From Pelodera strongyloides (Eukaryota > Nematoda > Chromadorea > Rhabditida > Rhabditidae): a stretch of DNA of 64,000 nt. This document shows, in pieces, positions 1 to 11,939 of the stretch. Each line of letters starts with the position of its first letter. Within the stretch, counting starts at the first letter, position 1. The translations under genes were made by a program, and so were the position numbers. The notes below the pieces were generated by a model. The model was not told the origin of the DNA and ran no database searches. It saw only the letters and a program-made list of their open reading frames with translations. The stretch spans positions 62,001 to 126,000 of the forward strand of contig JAANDG010000434.1 in NCBI GenBank assembly GCA_036852015.1, in the 5' to 3' direction.

Positions 1-1535
1 GGTGCGGATAGAGACTGTGAAGGTGAAGGCCTGAAATATGCTAATATGCAGATCCAATTTAGTACCGTATTACCTACCGTACTACCGTAACTACCGTATT
101 CTCTAATACATGCCACAGTATACGTATATCAACCACTGCCGTGTGTATACTGTATACTCTACGTAAAAAGTTTTGAAGTATGTAAAAAGTAGAGAAGTTT
201 GGCTCTTGAACATAGGTTATATATCCATCGCCGTAGTGGTTTCTCAAGTAACAGAACACTTCGTCTCACGTTTTCATGCATTGCAAAAATGGAAGATTTT
301 AAATTGTTTTTCACAATAATGTTCTTTTTCAATCAACTAGTAAGTTGGAAACTAAAGCGGTATAATAGGTGATTTGTGAAACATATTTTCTCAAATTCAA
401 TTCAACTTTTAGAACGATTTTCTGAGTAAAGCTGTTTTCAAGGCCAACGGACGTTTACATCTACCTGTAATTCCGTTTTACCTACCGTATGATATCTGCG
501 TCACCGTATATTGTGAGTGCGACCCCCGCCGTGCCAACGATAACAAGAACTCCGAAGGATAACAGTAACGCCTTATAGGATTCTATTGACATATTCACTG
601 AAGCAAGACTCGACAAGTGATTAAGAAAATCGTTAATGCAAAATACCGGCCGGTTTTTGAATCGCGGACAACTGAATTCTTACGTATTTATGCTAATTTG
701 CTCGAATTTAGCTCGATTTTTTATTCTAATTTATTTTCATTTGCATACGCTGCATAAGAATGCTGATGTGCTCGATGCGTTTCCAAAAGCGGCCGGTATT
801 TCGCTTTAATATCAAAGCAACGAAATAAAAAAGGCGAACAACAGGCTAGACACATTTAGAAGGTACTGCTTCTTACGCGGAGAATCAAACATAGCAATGA
901 GCACATGAGGGAAAATACAGGAAAATTAAAGAAAAGTTTCTTGCAAATTCCTGACAGCAGAAACAAATTTCCCGCAACCGAAACAAATTCGGATTCTTGT
1001 CGCACAGCTAACCATCAACGTGTCGATATAAAAATAGTTATCCTCGCGCGCACCACATTTGTTCAGCTGTCCAACAAAATGACAAAAACGCGATGAAATG
1101 AGGAATTATATATATTTTGCTCGTTCATTGCTCACCGGCTTGCTTTACCTAAAAACTTCCAGTTTTGAAGAATTATGCAACCTGTAAAAGGTACGTTTAG
1201 ATCCTAACGGTGTGCCTAACATAACTTTACGTTCCTTTACTGTGATGCATTTTCGGTGAACACATTTCAGATGTCTCGTTTGTTCGGCGATCTGCGAAAC
1301 CAAAAAACATACCGGCTACCCTAATCCTGCCCGAAGAGATGGGCAGGATTACGGTAGCCGAGCCTCTTAAAATTACGGTTTATAATCCATAGGCGTTTTT
1401 CAGTGTTTCCGTCGTTCACATTTTCAAACCACTAATCATCATTTCTATTTTAGCCAAGGGTAGATGCCCACTTTCCCACTTTGGTTCTTGCACATCTCTT
1501 TATTTATTTGTTTATTTGCCTTTTTTTATTATAAA
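1..1535. other. Gene-free stretch with repeats
   Basis: I see no exon here that I can support. The first 510 bases hold scattered copies of an ACCGTA/TACGGT word (about 60-105 and 480-510), also found near 9720-9805. A TTAA-flanked MITE lies at 633-809. The segment around 1050-1135, with the word TTTGTTCAGCTG and a following TATATATTTTG, recurs at about 3460-3535, so it belongs to a dispersed repeat. The longest open frame (905-1096, 63 codons) overlaps that repeat and has no family resemblance. Confidence 0.55.
633..809 (+). mobile_element. TTAA-flanked MITE, family A (copy 1)
   Basis: A 177-base element starts at TTAA (633-636), reads on into CCGGCCGGTTTTTGAA and ends ATTTCGCTTTAA. The inside carries the words CTTACGTATTTATGCTAATT, TTTGCTCGAATTTAGCTCGA and TGCATAAGAATGC, which recur in other copies. 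The 5' tip is mutated (TGCAAAAT instead of AGCGAAAT). There is no coding capacity, so it must be moved by a transposase encoded elsewhere. Confidence 0.8.
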
Positions 1536-2249
1536 CCAGCCGGCTACGCCGCCCGAGGCGACTTTCTATTATGGGGTTTGTAAGTATACAACAATTCCTT
1601 GCAAGTGTGTACACGAAGTACCGTAGTTTGGAACTAAGTATGAATATATAATAATTTATTACGCACAAAGACAATCAAAGAAAGCAATGTAACGTGCAGT
1701 TTGTGTTATAAAATACACATACTAAATCAATAAAACATAATAAAGTGGTAGTAAAATAAACACGCAAATTCGAAGTAAATCAACAGGAGTTTGTAACGTT
1801 TTGTTCAATCATAAGGGAAGTTCATGACATGAGTAATTATAAAATCGTTCCAAGACTCATTTTCCGAAGACAAATTTTTCGGCATACTTGCAAACCCCAT
1901 TACATTTATTTTATTTTACGCATACGTGAAACGTGAAACGTGGATTAAAAAGAATGGATCATATGCTAAAATCCTCGCTCCGTTGTCCTTTTTGTTGCAC
2001 TAGATTTGCATGTTCTTTGTAGCTTATTCCCAGTACTTTGGCGCCGCCGACACATACGGCTGATATGGCACACGCATTCCATAGATGCAGCCTTTTTTGG
2101 ACTTTTGTGAGAGGGGCGCTCGGGATGTGAGATGGCTCAGTGCATGGGAACATGAACTACTGAACCAACCTTACTTCCTGAGCGTAACGCACATCATCCA
2201 AACACACAATCAATCAAACAAACGAAGCTCCCAACTTTATATTATAAGA
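1536..2249 (-). mobile_element. Helitron-like non-autonomous element (copy 1)
   Basis: Read on the minus strand, the element begins TCTTATAATATAAAGTTGGG directly after an A and ends CTGG directly before a T, with a GC-rich stem-loop (GCCTCGGGCGGC) just inside the end. TC...CTRR termini, a subterminal hairpin and insertion between A and T are Helitron hallmarks. The same two ends bound elements at 36231-37685 and 62789-63018. The 64-codon open frame inside (1959-2153, minus) falls within the repeat and is not taken as a gene. No Rep/helicase ORF is present. Confidence 0.75.
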
Positions 2250-5200
2250 TATTTCTAAAAAAAATTATATGCGTATCATTCAGAAGACCGACAGACAGAT
2301 ATCTACTTTTCGTTTTTTTTGTCACTATCGCTGACAATGACCATGAAGCATAAGACACCATGACAACGAAGGCCTTCTGCTCATAGAAAATATCTTCTTC
2401 GTGATTAGTCAGGTATCGACATATTTTTGCTTTATCAATCGGCCCAGTATTCCTCGATCCGCGAAAGATACAGTAATCCTACGTGCGATGGCAAGTTGTA
2501 TGAACCTGCACATCAACAACTAATAAGAAATATTATGGCCTAGAAAGCACGGGGATTTACATGTACTGCTGAGATTCTGAAAGAATCTTGCAAATTTTGA
2601 TTTGGTACTCGTCGTATGTTCCGCTTTTGCGCAATCTTATGCAGAATGATTCATAGAACTTTGAACATTGCCGATACTCTCTTACGAATCAGCATCATTT
2701 GCTAGGCACACAAATATGCATGAAAGAACAACATAATCCGTGCAGTTGTGGTATATATAAAGCAAACAAAGTGGATATAGCATATAGCATCAGAACACGT
2801 GTAAACATAAAAGGGAACAATAGACGAGTAAAACAAGCAAACAAATATGATGATGTGGACTCCTGTTCAATTTGTTCGTTGTTTTAAAATATATTGATCC
2901 TTTTTCGTAAAACACCGCGCACCCCGCCGGGAAAGAAAGAGGGTCCGCCGCAGCGGCGCTGTGATGCGCGGAAGGCTGAGCACTGAGCACTGTGAGCACT
3001 ACGCACGTGCGGCTCAAGTGTGCCAACTGGTATTAGATAGTTCGCGCACAGGAGGCGCACTTTTCTTACAAAAGAGCAATTAACAGGTCCTTTGTACACT
3101 ATTTAGTTAATTGCTCAATGAGAAGTGACAATTCCTATTTGTTGGGATACATGGACATAATTTATGAATAATATATTATAATTTTTCTGCAACCCGTTGA
3201 CCGCTTTTTTGTTATTTTTCGTTATATTTGTTGTCGTGGCGATTAGAAAGTGAAACTGTGATTTATCGATTGGTTTTCAAAAAAAAAAGTGAGCGAATCA
3301 ATAAAAAAATGGTGTTACTGCTGAATCGAATGCATCAAACAGCATCCTCGGATTTCTTTTTCATCTTCCGATGCACATTCTGATTTATTTAATTAATAAA
3401 TAACATAAATCTGAACAACTTTTTATCTTTCGGGCCTGAGCTGGCGTTATAAGCCTAACACGCGCCAAATTTGTTCAGCTGCCACACAAAAGGGAAAATT
3501 GTGAGAATTGTATATATTTTGATCGTTCATTGATAAATTTATACCAAACTTACTTGAAAAAAAAATAAAACTTCACTTAGTGAAAATAATTATAAAAATA
3601 CTTTTATTATATAAAATAGCGGAATATCAGCAAGCTAACGTAGTCAGCAACAACCTTTCATGTGAAAATGCGGTTCTTTTTTGGGGGTTAGCCATCTGGC
3701 CATCTCTCCTGTAGGAGATAGCATGTGGAGGTGCAGACTTTCTTTGTAAGTAATATTCTTATTTATTTGGTGTTTGTTTGTAAATAAAGATTTATATGTT
3801 ATGCATTTACTTGCGCTCTCTCGATCGTTTGAAAAGTGTTCATTCTAACGATTGGATATTTGTGCTTAACGCTGTTTCTTTCTTGCGATTCGTTTCTCTA
3901 CATTATGCCAGTCTACCGTAATTTTGAATACATCTTTGAAATTTATCCGCATTATAGAAAATCCGTCATGCTATAACAAAAATGGTAATTTTTTTCTATA
4001 TTTGGAAAGAAAATCGGCCATACTGGAAACCCCATAATACAGAAAACGACGATCAACTAACACCATTGAGTAGACCAACAATCCCCTTTCGACCAAGTAG
4101 CTTGAGGGAGACACAACGATTCTAGTTAGCTCTTCGGTTAAAAAAAAAGTAATCTTAGAGCCGTCTTCGCAAGAAGAGAACTGAACTCCGCGGCCCCGTG
4201 CCTGATACGGTACACGGTCCGGCCCGCTCTTTTTTTTTCAGTTGGTTCACTTCCTGGCCAGGATAACGATTGAGCACCATTTTCCTCCGCAACCGAAATT
4301 GCTGTCAATGTCAAATAGGCCCTGGAAGATAATAAAAAATATTGTACTCTTAGTAAGGAATGATATGGCTCCAGACTTGTTGTTATAGCATAATAGTTCC
4401 CGGCTTGACCTTGAGTTAGCTCGAAACAGGAAAGCGGATCTAGCCGTGCTTTGTGTAAATACTGAACTGGGTTTTCCACTCTTACAAACAGAACGAAGGC
4501 CTAAGTGACCAGTAGTTGTTTTTAGGAGCGTAGGACAATGGTTGACAATGCTCAAATGGATGACCAATCCTTTTTATTTACCAGTGTGTTAAATTGTTAA
4601 ATAATTACTTTTCTTAATTACTTTTTTTTAACATTATGTTTTATTGTTTGGATACAGTTCATACAAGACAATGATCTTTTCTATAAAACCAATTTGCTCA
4701 TGAAATTTGGTTAGAAACCTCGCAGAGAGCAGATATATATCACAGAAGTTATGCGCATGAACTTCAATAGTCCATATCATATTGTGTGGTCGTAAAATAA
4801 TTTAGTTTTCTAGAAACTGTTTTCGTGTCACTGTAAGGTTTGTGAGCCTTTGAGAGTAGGATGTGCTTCTTATAGAGCTCGTCAGTTTCGCTTAAAGCGA
4901 AATATCAGCCGGTTTTTGAAACACATCGTGTAAAACATCATTCGTATACAGCATATGTAAATGAGCATAAATTAGAATAAAAAAAAACGAGCTAAATACG
5001 AGTAAATTGGCATAAGTACGTAGGAATTCAGTTTTTTTTTTGATCTGGATGCTCGCTGAACTTCTTTTTCTTACCTTTTATGGGCCTGATCTCGACCTTT
5101 ACCCATACTTATATGTACGTGAGGTATAATATATAACTAGTGATATAATGTATTATTTCTGTAGACACACAACTTCGTTTCCGGCCTACAGACATAACTA

Positions 5201-5895
5201 TAATAGGTTATTTACAACTATAACACATATGAATATGTTTCAACATAAACATATGTGCTGCTGGCATGAAAAAAACAACCAATTGAACGTTCCTTCTATT
5301 TTCAATAATTATTAGGTTAAAAAATGTTTTCCTATAAATTTATAATGTCTCTAAAAAGAATATCTTTATAATGTGTATTTCGATAAAAACAATATGGTTT
5401 ACGGTAACCAACATAATTTCATCAACTCTCATATGTGACCCCATTTCGGAGAGGAAAAGCTTATAAAAGCTTTAACTCGTGTATTATACCTGTTTTTAAC
5501 CGGAAACCGCACCGCCAAAGGCACTTTCCCTTTTTTTGGTTATGGAGAGAACTAGCAATAACATGTAGTTCCACATTTATACCGGCAACAGTTTGTTCAT
5601 GAAAATTATACTTTTCTGTCAGGCATACGCCAACTCCAATGAAATATTAGAAATTCACAGCCATAAGGCTGTTCGGTGTCGGCCTTTAGTTATTTAGTTT
5701 GTCTTAAAGAAGGAGGACCTTATAACTTTAAACCCCTTATTCCATTTAACCTCATTTACCCTCACCATTACTATACCATTTTACTAGCTTCGATTTTTCC
5801 TACACTTATTTTACAGTAAATTTATTGTAAAATGTAATTTATTTTTTCATATTTATAAACAAGACGATGGATTTTTATACACGGTAGCTGATTTT
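2250..5895. other. Gene-free stretch upstream of the DB-module gene
   Basis: AT-rich DNA without a supportable exon. It holds a second copy (about 3460-3535) of the dispersed repeat seen near 1060, and a truncated family A MITE at 4892-5035. Overlapping minus-strand frames at 4138-4567 (113 and 106 codons) are the longest open stretch, but neither shows a recognisable domain or splice structure. The last few hundred bases presumably hold the promoter of the gene starting at 5924. Confidence 0.5.
4892..5035 (-). mobile_element. TTAA MITE, family A (truncated copy)
   Basis: It starts TTAAAGCGAAAT at 4892 and runs through CAGCCGGTTTTTGAA, GCATATGTAAATGAGCAT and ACGAGCTAAATACGAG, in inverted order relative to the copy at 633. 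It fades out in a T-run near 5035 without the second terminus, so the far end is lost. Confidence 0.7.
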
Positions 5896-5923
5896 CAGTT
5901 GAAATTATAATTTTATAAAAACC

Positions 5924-8853
5924 ATGAGCAGTCTTTCTACTCTACAAATCGCGATAGCATTCAGCACAATGGCAAAGGTAAAAGGCGTAAGTTTTGCTGT
6001 AGACTAGTTGCTTTTTGTTTGTGCTTTTTTATTTTTATCACAATGCGTTGCGCTTTGCTTCAATATATTTTTAGTTCTTTTTTTCATCTTACAGTACAAA
6101 TTGCTTATAAAAACTAAGCTTATTTTGTGAGCGATATGGCTCCCTGGATAGAAATATAAACATGTACAGTAGGATATTTTATGAAAATTAGCAAATGGCA
6201 TGACAAATATACAACGATTACAAAATTTAACATTGTCAATACGTTTTGCGTGACAAATGGAATAGTAAAAAAACAGCAGAAAAAAAAGTAGTAAAAATCC
6301 TACATTGAAAGAAAAGAAATCAATCAGATCCGATGAGTCGAACCGCAGGTGGGTTTACTTATTGAATTGAAACTATGTAACTATATTAATTAGACAATTC
6401 AGAAACTTCTTTCCAGTGTTTTCCCAGTTTTGACGATCTACCACCGCCCGTGATACACGAGGAATGTATAAAAGAAAAACCATGCGTTCAAGGTTACCAA
6501 TGTGGTCCATACGGATGCGCTCGGGTATCCGGAGTCAGAAGCGTCGTTAAGGTTGATTATTATGTAAATAGTTTATTAAACATATCATAAATTATACAAA
6601 ATGATACCCTAATATGTGTATTGCAACCCAAACTAGTGACGTAACAAGGAACCGGCCGGTTTTTGAAAGGCATTGCGTACACCTGCTTTCTTATGCAGCA
6701 TATGCAAATGAGCAAAAATCAGAATAAAAACTTGGCCCCAATTAGACCCCACATTGCATAAATGCATTGGAATGCAAGTACTGCAGATGCGCGTACTTGA
6801 GCTATCCCTGAAGTGCGTCAAATTTCGCTTTAATGATGTAATGTGTTCGGTATCCATGATGCGGTTTGCGTTGTAATCATGACTATATTGCAGGTCTCGA
6901 GAGATAGCTCAGCATTTGGAGTACGACAGTACTCTTCGAATAGCGGAGTTTCAGTGTTTTCGGTAAGATATTCATTACTTGTTCATCCAATCTACTAGCA
7001 ATAAGTAGGGATGAATCTAAAGTGTTTCTCTAAGAGGCTCGTGTTGCATTCCGTTTGCCGCATCAAATATACGTAAAACTTTCCCTGTACGAACCGGAGA
7101 AGCGAGTTATTTTCTTCATTTCAAAATACATGCGTAATATTTTTTCTTGTATTATTTCAGAAAATCAACGCCAAAGTATTGGAATGTTGCTATACAAAAC
7201 AGCTGCCTGACAGTTGCATCGATATGTGCAGTTTCAACGGATATAGGAAAGAAAAGGTTGATTTTGTGAAATTTGTGTGAACATTATATACGCTCTATAA
7301 AATCCTCCTTACCGTCCAACTGGTCGCTCAATATCGCCGTGTTTCATTAATTTTACATAGCGGCGCATAATTTGCACATGTATTAGTCTCGTTCCCAACC
7401 GTAAATATGCAACTAAACGCTTTTGATCTGTCTCAACTGTTCAATATGTACTATATGTCTTATATTTTCACCGTTACGGTTGTCAAATTTACTGGGAAAA
7501 CAATCGATAATATGGCTAAATCAATGCACCTCTATTCATTTCAATCAATAAGTGAGAAATCTGATTTAGATATTGGAAACCCTGTCTGGAACAAATGCCT
7601 GCCCAATTCGAGCCCTTCCATCAGTTCATTTTTGCACAACGCAAGAAAAGGACCACACAAAGTGTTGTCAACAGGTGAGGATACTAACCCGAAACTCAAC
7701 AGGTGAGGATACTAACCCGAAACTTACCCGAAAAGATATGAAAGTGCAAAGGTGTTGTCCCCATTATATTATAGGGCACGCACGCGGAGGGGGACAGGGG
7801 AGGGGTTGGTGTGCAATCGTGTGCAGTTCCCGTTAGCTTGGCTCACCAGTGACATGGCCGGGAGATACTCGCGCTACCCGAATTGTGCACCCTCGCGGGC
7901 TGCAAAATTTCTTCGGCATATATGTGATTCGTTTCGTGAACGTCTCAATAATAGTTTTATGTGTTTTTTTTTTCAGGCTGGTATCCCTGAAGTGTGTCAA
8001 ATTTTCTGTTCCGCCAAATCGGTGGTGCCTAGGCCGTTGAATGCTGTACACGTGCAGTGTTTGGAATATATGGATACGGTTAGTTTAATAAATCTACCTA
8101 TAACTTGTGTGTGACAATTAATCTGAGCCTTCGAGGATAAGGCCTAAGGCCTAAGACCTAAGCCTTTTAGAACCTAAGACCTTATCGAAACAACCCATTC
8201 CAGATGAAAGGCTGCTTTTACAACTCTCTCCGCGACGCCATAACAAAGGAGCAATCAAAGAAACAAGAAGCAAAACCGTTGACCAAATTCACGATATCCA
8301 AAAAGAGGTACATCGGACTTTCTTTTGACACCGTTTGACACCATTTGACCCATGGTTATATAGTTCACCAACGTGGCACTCCATTCTAGCAAAGCATATA
8401 ATCATCACAAAAATGAGCTAATGGTAGTAGAAGAGCCTGGGGTCATTGATCCTTGTATTCCTTGAATGAAACCTTTCGCTATAAATAGGCCCACTTCTCG
8501 CACCACCACGGCAATCCTTCTTTCTTGAGATTAGAATTATCATTGTCTTTTGAAAATGAATGCAAAGGCCGTATTCACCAACACACAGGGAGCCCACCCT
8601 AGGCTCACGAGCGCTCCTCTGAATCTCTTCCGCTCTCGCACTCTCTAGTCACTCTTTAGCTCCTTCGGGAGGCCAGGGAGGGCTCCCTAAGTGTTCGTGA
8701 ATACGGTATCTGGAGTCAAGTCACATCTTATATTTCAGCCCTCTCCAACGTTTCTACAAAATTCGTCCACAAAAGCGTCCGGTCGAGGATTTTGACTTAT
8801 TGATGAAGCCGATATCACATTTAAAACCAAACAATGATGATTATTTTGTATGA
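5924..8853 (+). CDS. DB-module secreted protein
   Basis: Seven exons join in frame: 5924-5986, 6417-6551, 6894-6962, 7161-7256, 7977-8078, 8204-8307 and 8739-8853, giving 227 residues. All junctions are GT-AG and phases agree. Exon 4 begins the cysteine signature (residues about 90-121) with ECC, a Cys after LPDS and DMC; exons 5 and 6 add the spaced Cys residues and end LxYMDT then MKGCF. This arrangement is the DB module, a nematode extracellular domain of unknown function. The N-terminus is only weakly hydrophobic, so secretion is inferred from the family. An acceptor (ATTTTCAG) ends at 5897, 26 bases before the ATG, suggesting trans-splicing. A donor nine bases earlier in exon 1 is possible. 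AATAAA lies at 8869-8874. Confidence 0.8.
6649..6833 (+). mobile_element. TTAA MITE, family A (rearranged copy)
   Basis: It lies in intron 2 of the DB-module gene. It opens with ACCGGCCGGTTTTTGAAAGG, includes TTCTTATGCAGCATATGCAA and ends ATTTCGCTTTAA at 6833. The left TTAA terminus is missing, and the right half is unlike the other copies. Confidence 0.6.
8567..8708. mobile_element. GGCCGTATTCACC inverted-repeat element (copy 1)
   Basis: It begins GGCCGTATTCACCAACAC and ends GTTCGTGAATACGGT, with inner arms AGGGAGCCCACCCTAGG and GGCCAGGGAGGGCTCCCT also complementary. About 140 bases, no coding capacity, inside the last intron of the DB-module gene. Related copies lie at 18438-18565 and 26560-26704. 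Confidence 0.75.
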
Positions 8854-9274
8854 TCTCAATATTTTGTGAATAAATATTAATTTATTGTGATTGTGAATAC
8901 GGTAGGACCACGAAAATCAGAAATAAATTCTTTATACGAAGAAAAACACAACCAAAGGAAGTTATTATGTGTTATTGCAAGAAGTCTCTATTTCACTATT
9001 ACAGTGTAAAAAAACAATAGCGAAAGTATATAATAATCGTCTTATCAGCCTGTTAGTCTGCCTGCAGAGTCGAAACTATGTGGAAAATGTTAATAATGAG
9101 AGATACATAATACAAATCAAAAGTATGACTTACAATAAAATACATGCATAGACAGAGAAAGTTGCAAAGTGTGCTTGCCGTTTGCACGCCGAATACCGCT
9201 GGCGCGCAAATTTTAACGAACTCCAATAAAGGGACGCAAGAAAACAGACACAAGGAAACATAATAGCTTTCAAG

Positions 9275-10376
9275 TTAGTGACGGTTTGGCATATCACAAA
9301 GTATCGTAGTGTTCACAACTCTGATTGAAAGCGGTCCACAGCAGGCTGCACGGGGATACTGGCACGGCGAACGGCCACCACAGAAAACCTTCATCTCGAA
9401 CGGACCGCTGAAAATACAAATCAATTTAAAGAGACACGGCATGTGCTTCAACACCCTGTGTTCCATTCTGTGCCCGTCAGGTGAAGAGGTGAAAAAAATT
9501 GCGCATTACGTGAAATTACTTCTGGTACAGCATACTTATACGAACAATCAATCCACGACCGTACACTTAAAATTATAACACACGTATTGTTTTTATTTAT
9601 CAAATGTAATTGAAACGTATCCGCACTACTCATAAGCATGCATGTAATAAAAAACGAACTGACGACAAGTTCGACAGCCTAGTAGGCCTAGTAGTATATA
9701 CCGAAGTGCTGCCGAAAAAGCTATTGCCGTCCTACAGTACGGTAATTTGCCATTATGCTGAACGCTACGGTAGTTACAGTACGGCAGTTTACAGTACGGT
9801 AGCCCAGTAAAATGAACAAAATGTGGGGAAATATGTAAACCACGCACGTGTGACAGATACAGTCCTTCTGGCAGCTTCTCACCAATCGTTGTTGTCCACA
9901 ACCCCCGCAATCACTATTACATTCACCCTCCATAACCCACTGGGTATACTTTTCACCGCAGAACTTCTTCCGGGCAAGGGAAACTGAAAAGATGTACTTT
10001 AGCTAGCTCTTAATCTTGTGGAACTTTATCTATGTCTTAACCCTTAGGTCTTAATCTTAAGGCTTCACCTTAGGGCTTATTGCAGTAATAATTACCACGT
10101 TCACTCCGGCTATGCGAACATAATCGCTAACAGTCATTCGTAACAAGTGAGACGGATGTTAGGTAACCAACTTGATAAGTATTGTGTTATATCGCAATTT
10201 AATTAAACCGTGCCAAGAAGCTTTACAGTGCCAAACAAAACGCACGACTAGCGTCCAACTTTATCGAACTTTCTGAATGCGCATTTTCGAAGAGAATATA
10301 AACATCACTTATCATCAAAATAGAACTTACCCTGCGCAGCAATCAGAATCACTAATAAGAATACGGTAGTTTTCAT
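9275..10376 (-). CDS. Small secreted thrombospondin-like Cys-rich protein
   Basis: Three minus-strand exons, 10331-10376, 9848-9983 and 9275-9407, join in frame to 104 residues. Exon 1 encodes a clear signal peptide (MKTTVFLLVILIAAQ) followed by a GTAAGT donor. Exon 2 has W-V-M-E-G-E-C, CGGCGQQR and a run of Cys ending CICHT, the layout of a short thrombospondin type-1-like repeat. Exon 3 adds CGG, PCQYP, AACC and a final Cys near the end (LCDMPNRH). A secreted, disulphide-rich role is inferred; no partner can be named. Exon 2 ends at the donor GTGCGT; an alternative a few bases away would break the frame. The long intron 2 holds TACGGTA-rich repeats (9720-9805). Confidence 0.7.
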
Positions 10377-11939
10377 TGTATAATATGTCCGAAAGATTAA
10401 CGACCGACGATGAGCTTCATTCAAAAATATCTCCCTTATAAGCGGTTCAAGCTCCGAGCTAATCAAGGCTAAAAATCTCAATCGGGAATTTATAGAAATT
10501 AGCGATAGTTATCTCATCGGGTATCCTGTTTAAGTGTGGGTTCAAGTACCCAACCAAAGAACGAGTCTATGCCCAGGTTCCTCGTTATAGCCTGGTTTAT
10601 AGTGTGCTAATTGGGGCTAGGCGTGCGGTAGCGCGCATAGCCTTTTTTGGTTCTTTCTCTGGCTGGGGGTCTGCAGCTTTTTTTTACTTAATTAAACTTT
10701 TCTCAAAAACTACAGAGCCAAATAACTCCATATTTTCAATATATGTAAACTTTTTTGCTGACTCAGAAAAAAGAGCAGTCCCGTTGGTTGCTCATGGGAA
10801 ACTAAAAACCCCGATTTCGCCCCGATCAAGTCCCCCACATAATCGGGGCGTGATCGCGGCGAAATCGGGGTTTTTTCAAAAATAATCGGGGCGAATTCGG
10901 GGTTTTTTCAAAAATAATCGGGCGAAATCGGGGTAAAAAAAATATTAAAAAATATCACTTTTGATTTCCATTGTTTTTTTCTGTTCGTCTTTCGTTTTTT
11001 TGGGTGTTCTTTGAACTGGGATTTTAGTGAACAATACGAGTTTTTATTTTGATATAGGCCATATAGGGGGAATCGATGACGTAGAATCGGGAAATCACAA
11101 ATTTTTTTTAGAAAGACCTACCTCAAAATATCGATTTTTTTAGTTTTTGTAGTTTTTTAATTATAATTTCCGTTACAAGTGATATTTTTTGATAAAATTT
11201 TCAGTGTATATCCCCTAGTTTACCTTGCGAAAATATATCACAGCATTACAGATGTTGCCTTAAAACAAAGTATCGATTTATCGTGTTTTTTTGTTACATA
11301 AGCCAAAACTTTTTTTTTAGTGTTGCGAGCGCAAATTAAAACCATCACGGAAACAAATTACTGTACACAAAGGCGGGCTTCAAAACACAAAAGTAACATG
11401 AAAAAAAAATCGATTGCAATAGAGTTTATTCACGTTTATTGCATTGAAATACTGCATAATAATGCAAGAAATATGGAAACTACAAAGTTTACATATTAAC
11501 CCGAAGAAGATGAGTCTCAATCACACAAGTGAGAGAAATAGAAACTGATAAGCGAAAAAAAATAACCGGCTATACAGTTGTTGGGCGTAAGACAAAACAG
11601 CACTTTGGATTGAGTAACAATTATCACAAAACACATAATTCACCATCGTAATGCAAACAAAAACCCCAATCTATGTACTTCATTGCAAACTAATCGCTAC
11701 AAATTTCACAAATAGCAAACGTATCAATTCGGTTACGAAATCTTTCATCTAATCCACATACAAACTATTCTTTTTTAATTCAAGCCAAAGAACAAGGCAC
11801 AGTCCATAAAAATCAGTAGTTCAGTGCAAAAAACAAACATATAAAGGGAAGATAAGTTACATCATTCAAGAGAAATAGAACAAGTAAAAGTCACAAAACT
11901 CACAGCTACCATCAAGCATAGACACTGACATGACCTAAT
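10377..11939. other. Intergenic region with G/C-rich inverted and direct repeats
   Basis: No exon is supportable. The stretch holds a repeat field at 10806-10935 and then AT-rich DNA with long T- and A-runs to the 3' end of DDX11. Sequence below 11940 is the likely 3' untranslated region of DDX11; minus-strand AATAAA words occur near 11425-11440. Confidence 0.5.
10806..10935. repeat. AATCGGGGCGAAATCGGGG repeat field
   Basis: The field starts with the inverted form (AACCCCGATTTCGCCCCGAT) and continues with three direct copies of a unit containing AATCGGGGCG and ending GGGGTTTTTTCAAAAAT, with spacing of about 35-40 bases. The inverted and direct copies can pair into a hairpin. Confidence 0.75.

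Noticed and set aside
4138..4567. 113- and 106-codon overlapping frames
   Set aside because: No domain, no splice pattern, and low-complexity ends; chance opening is more likely.
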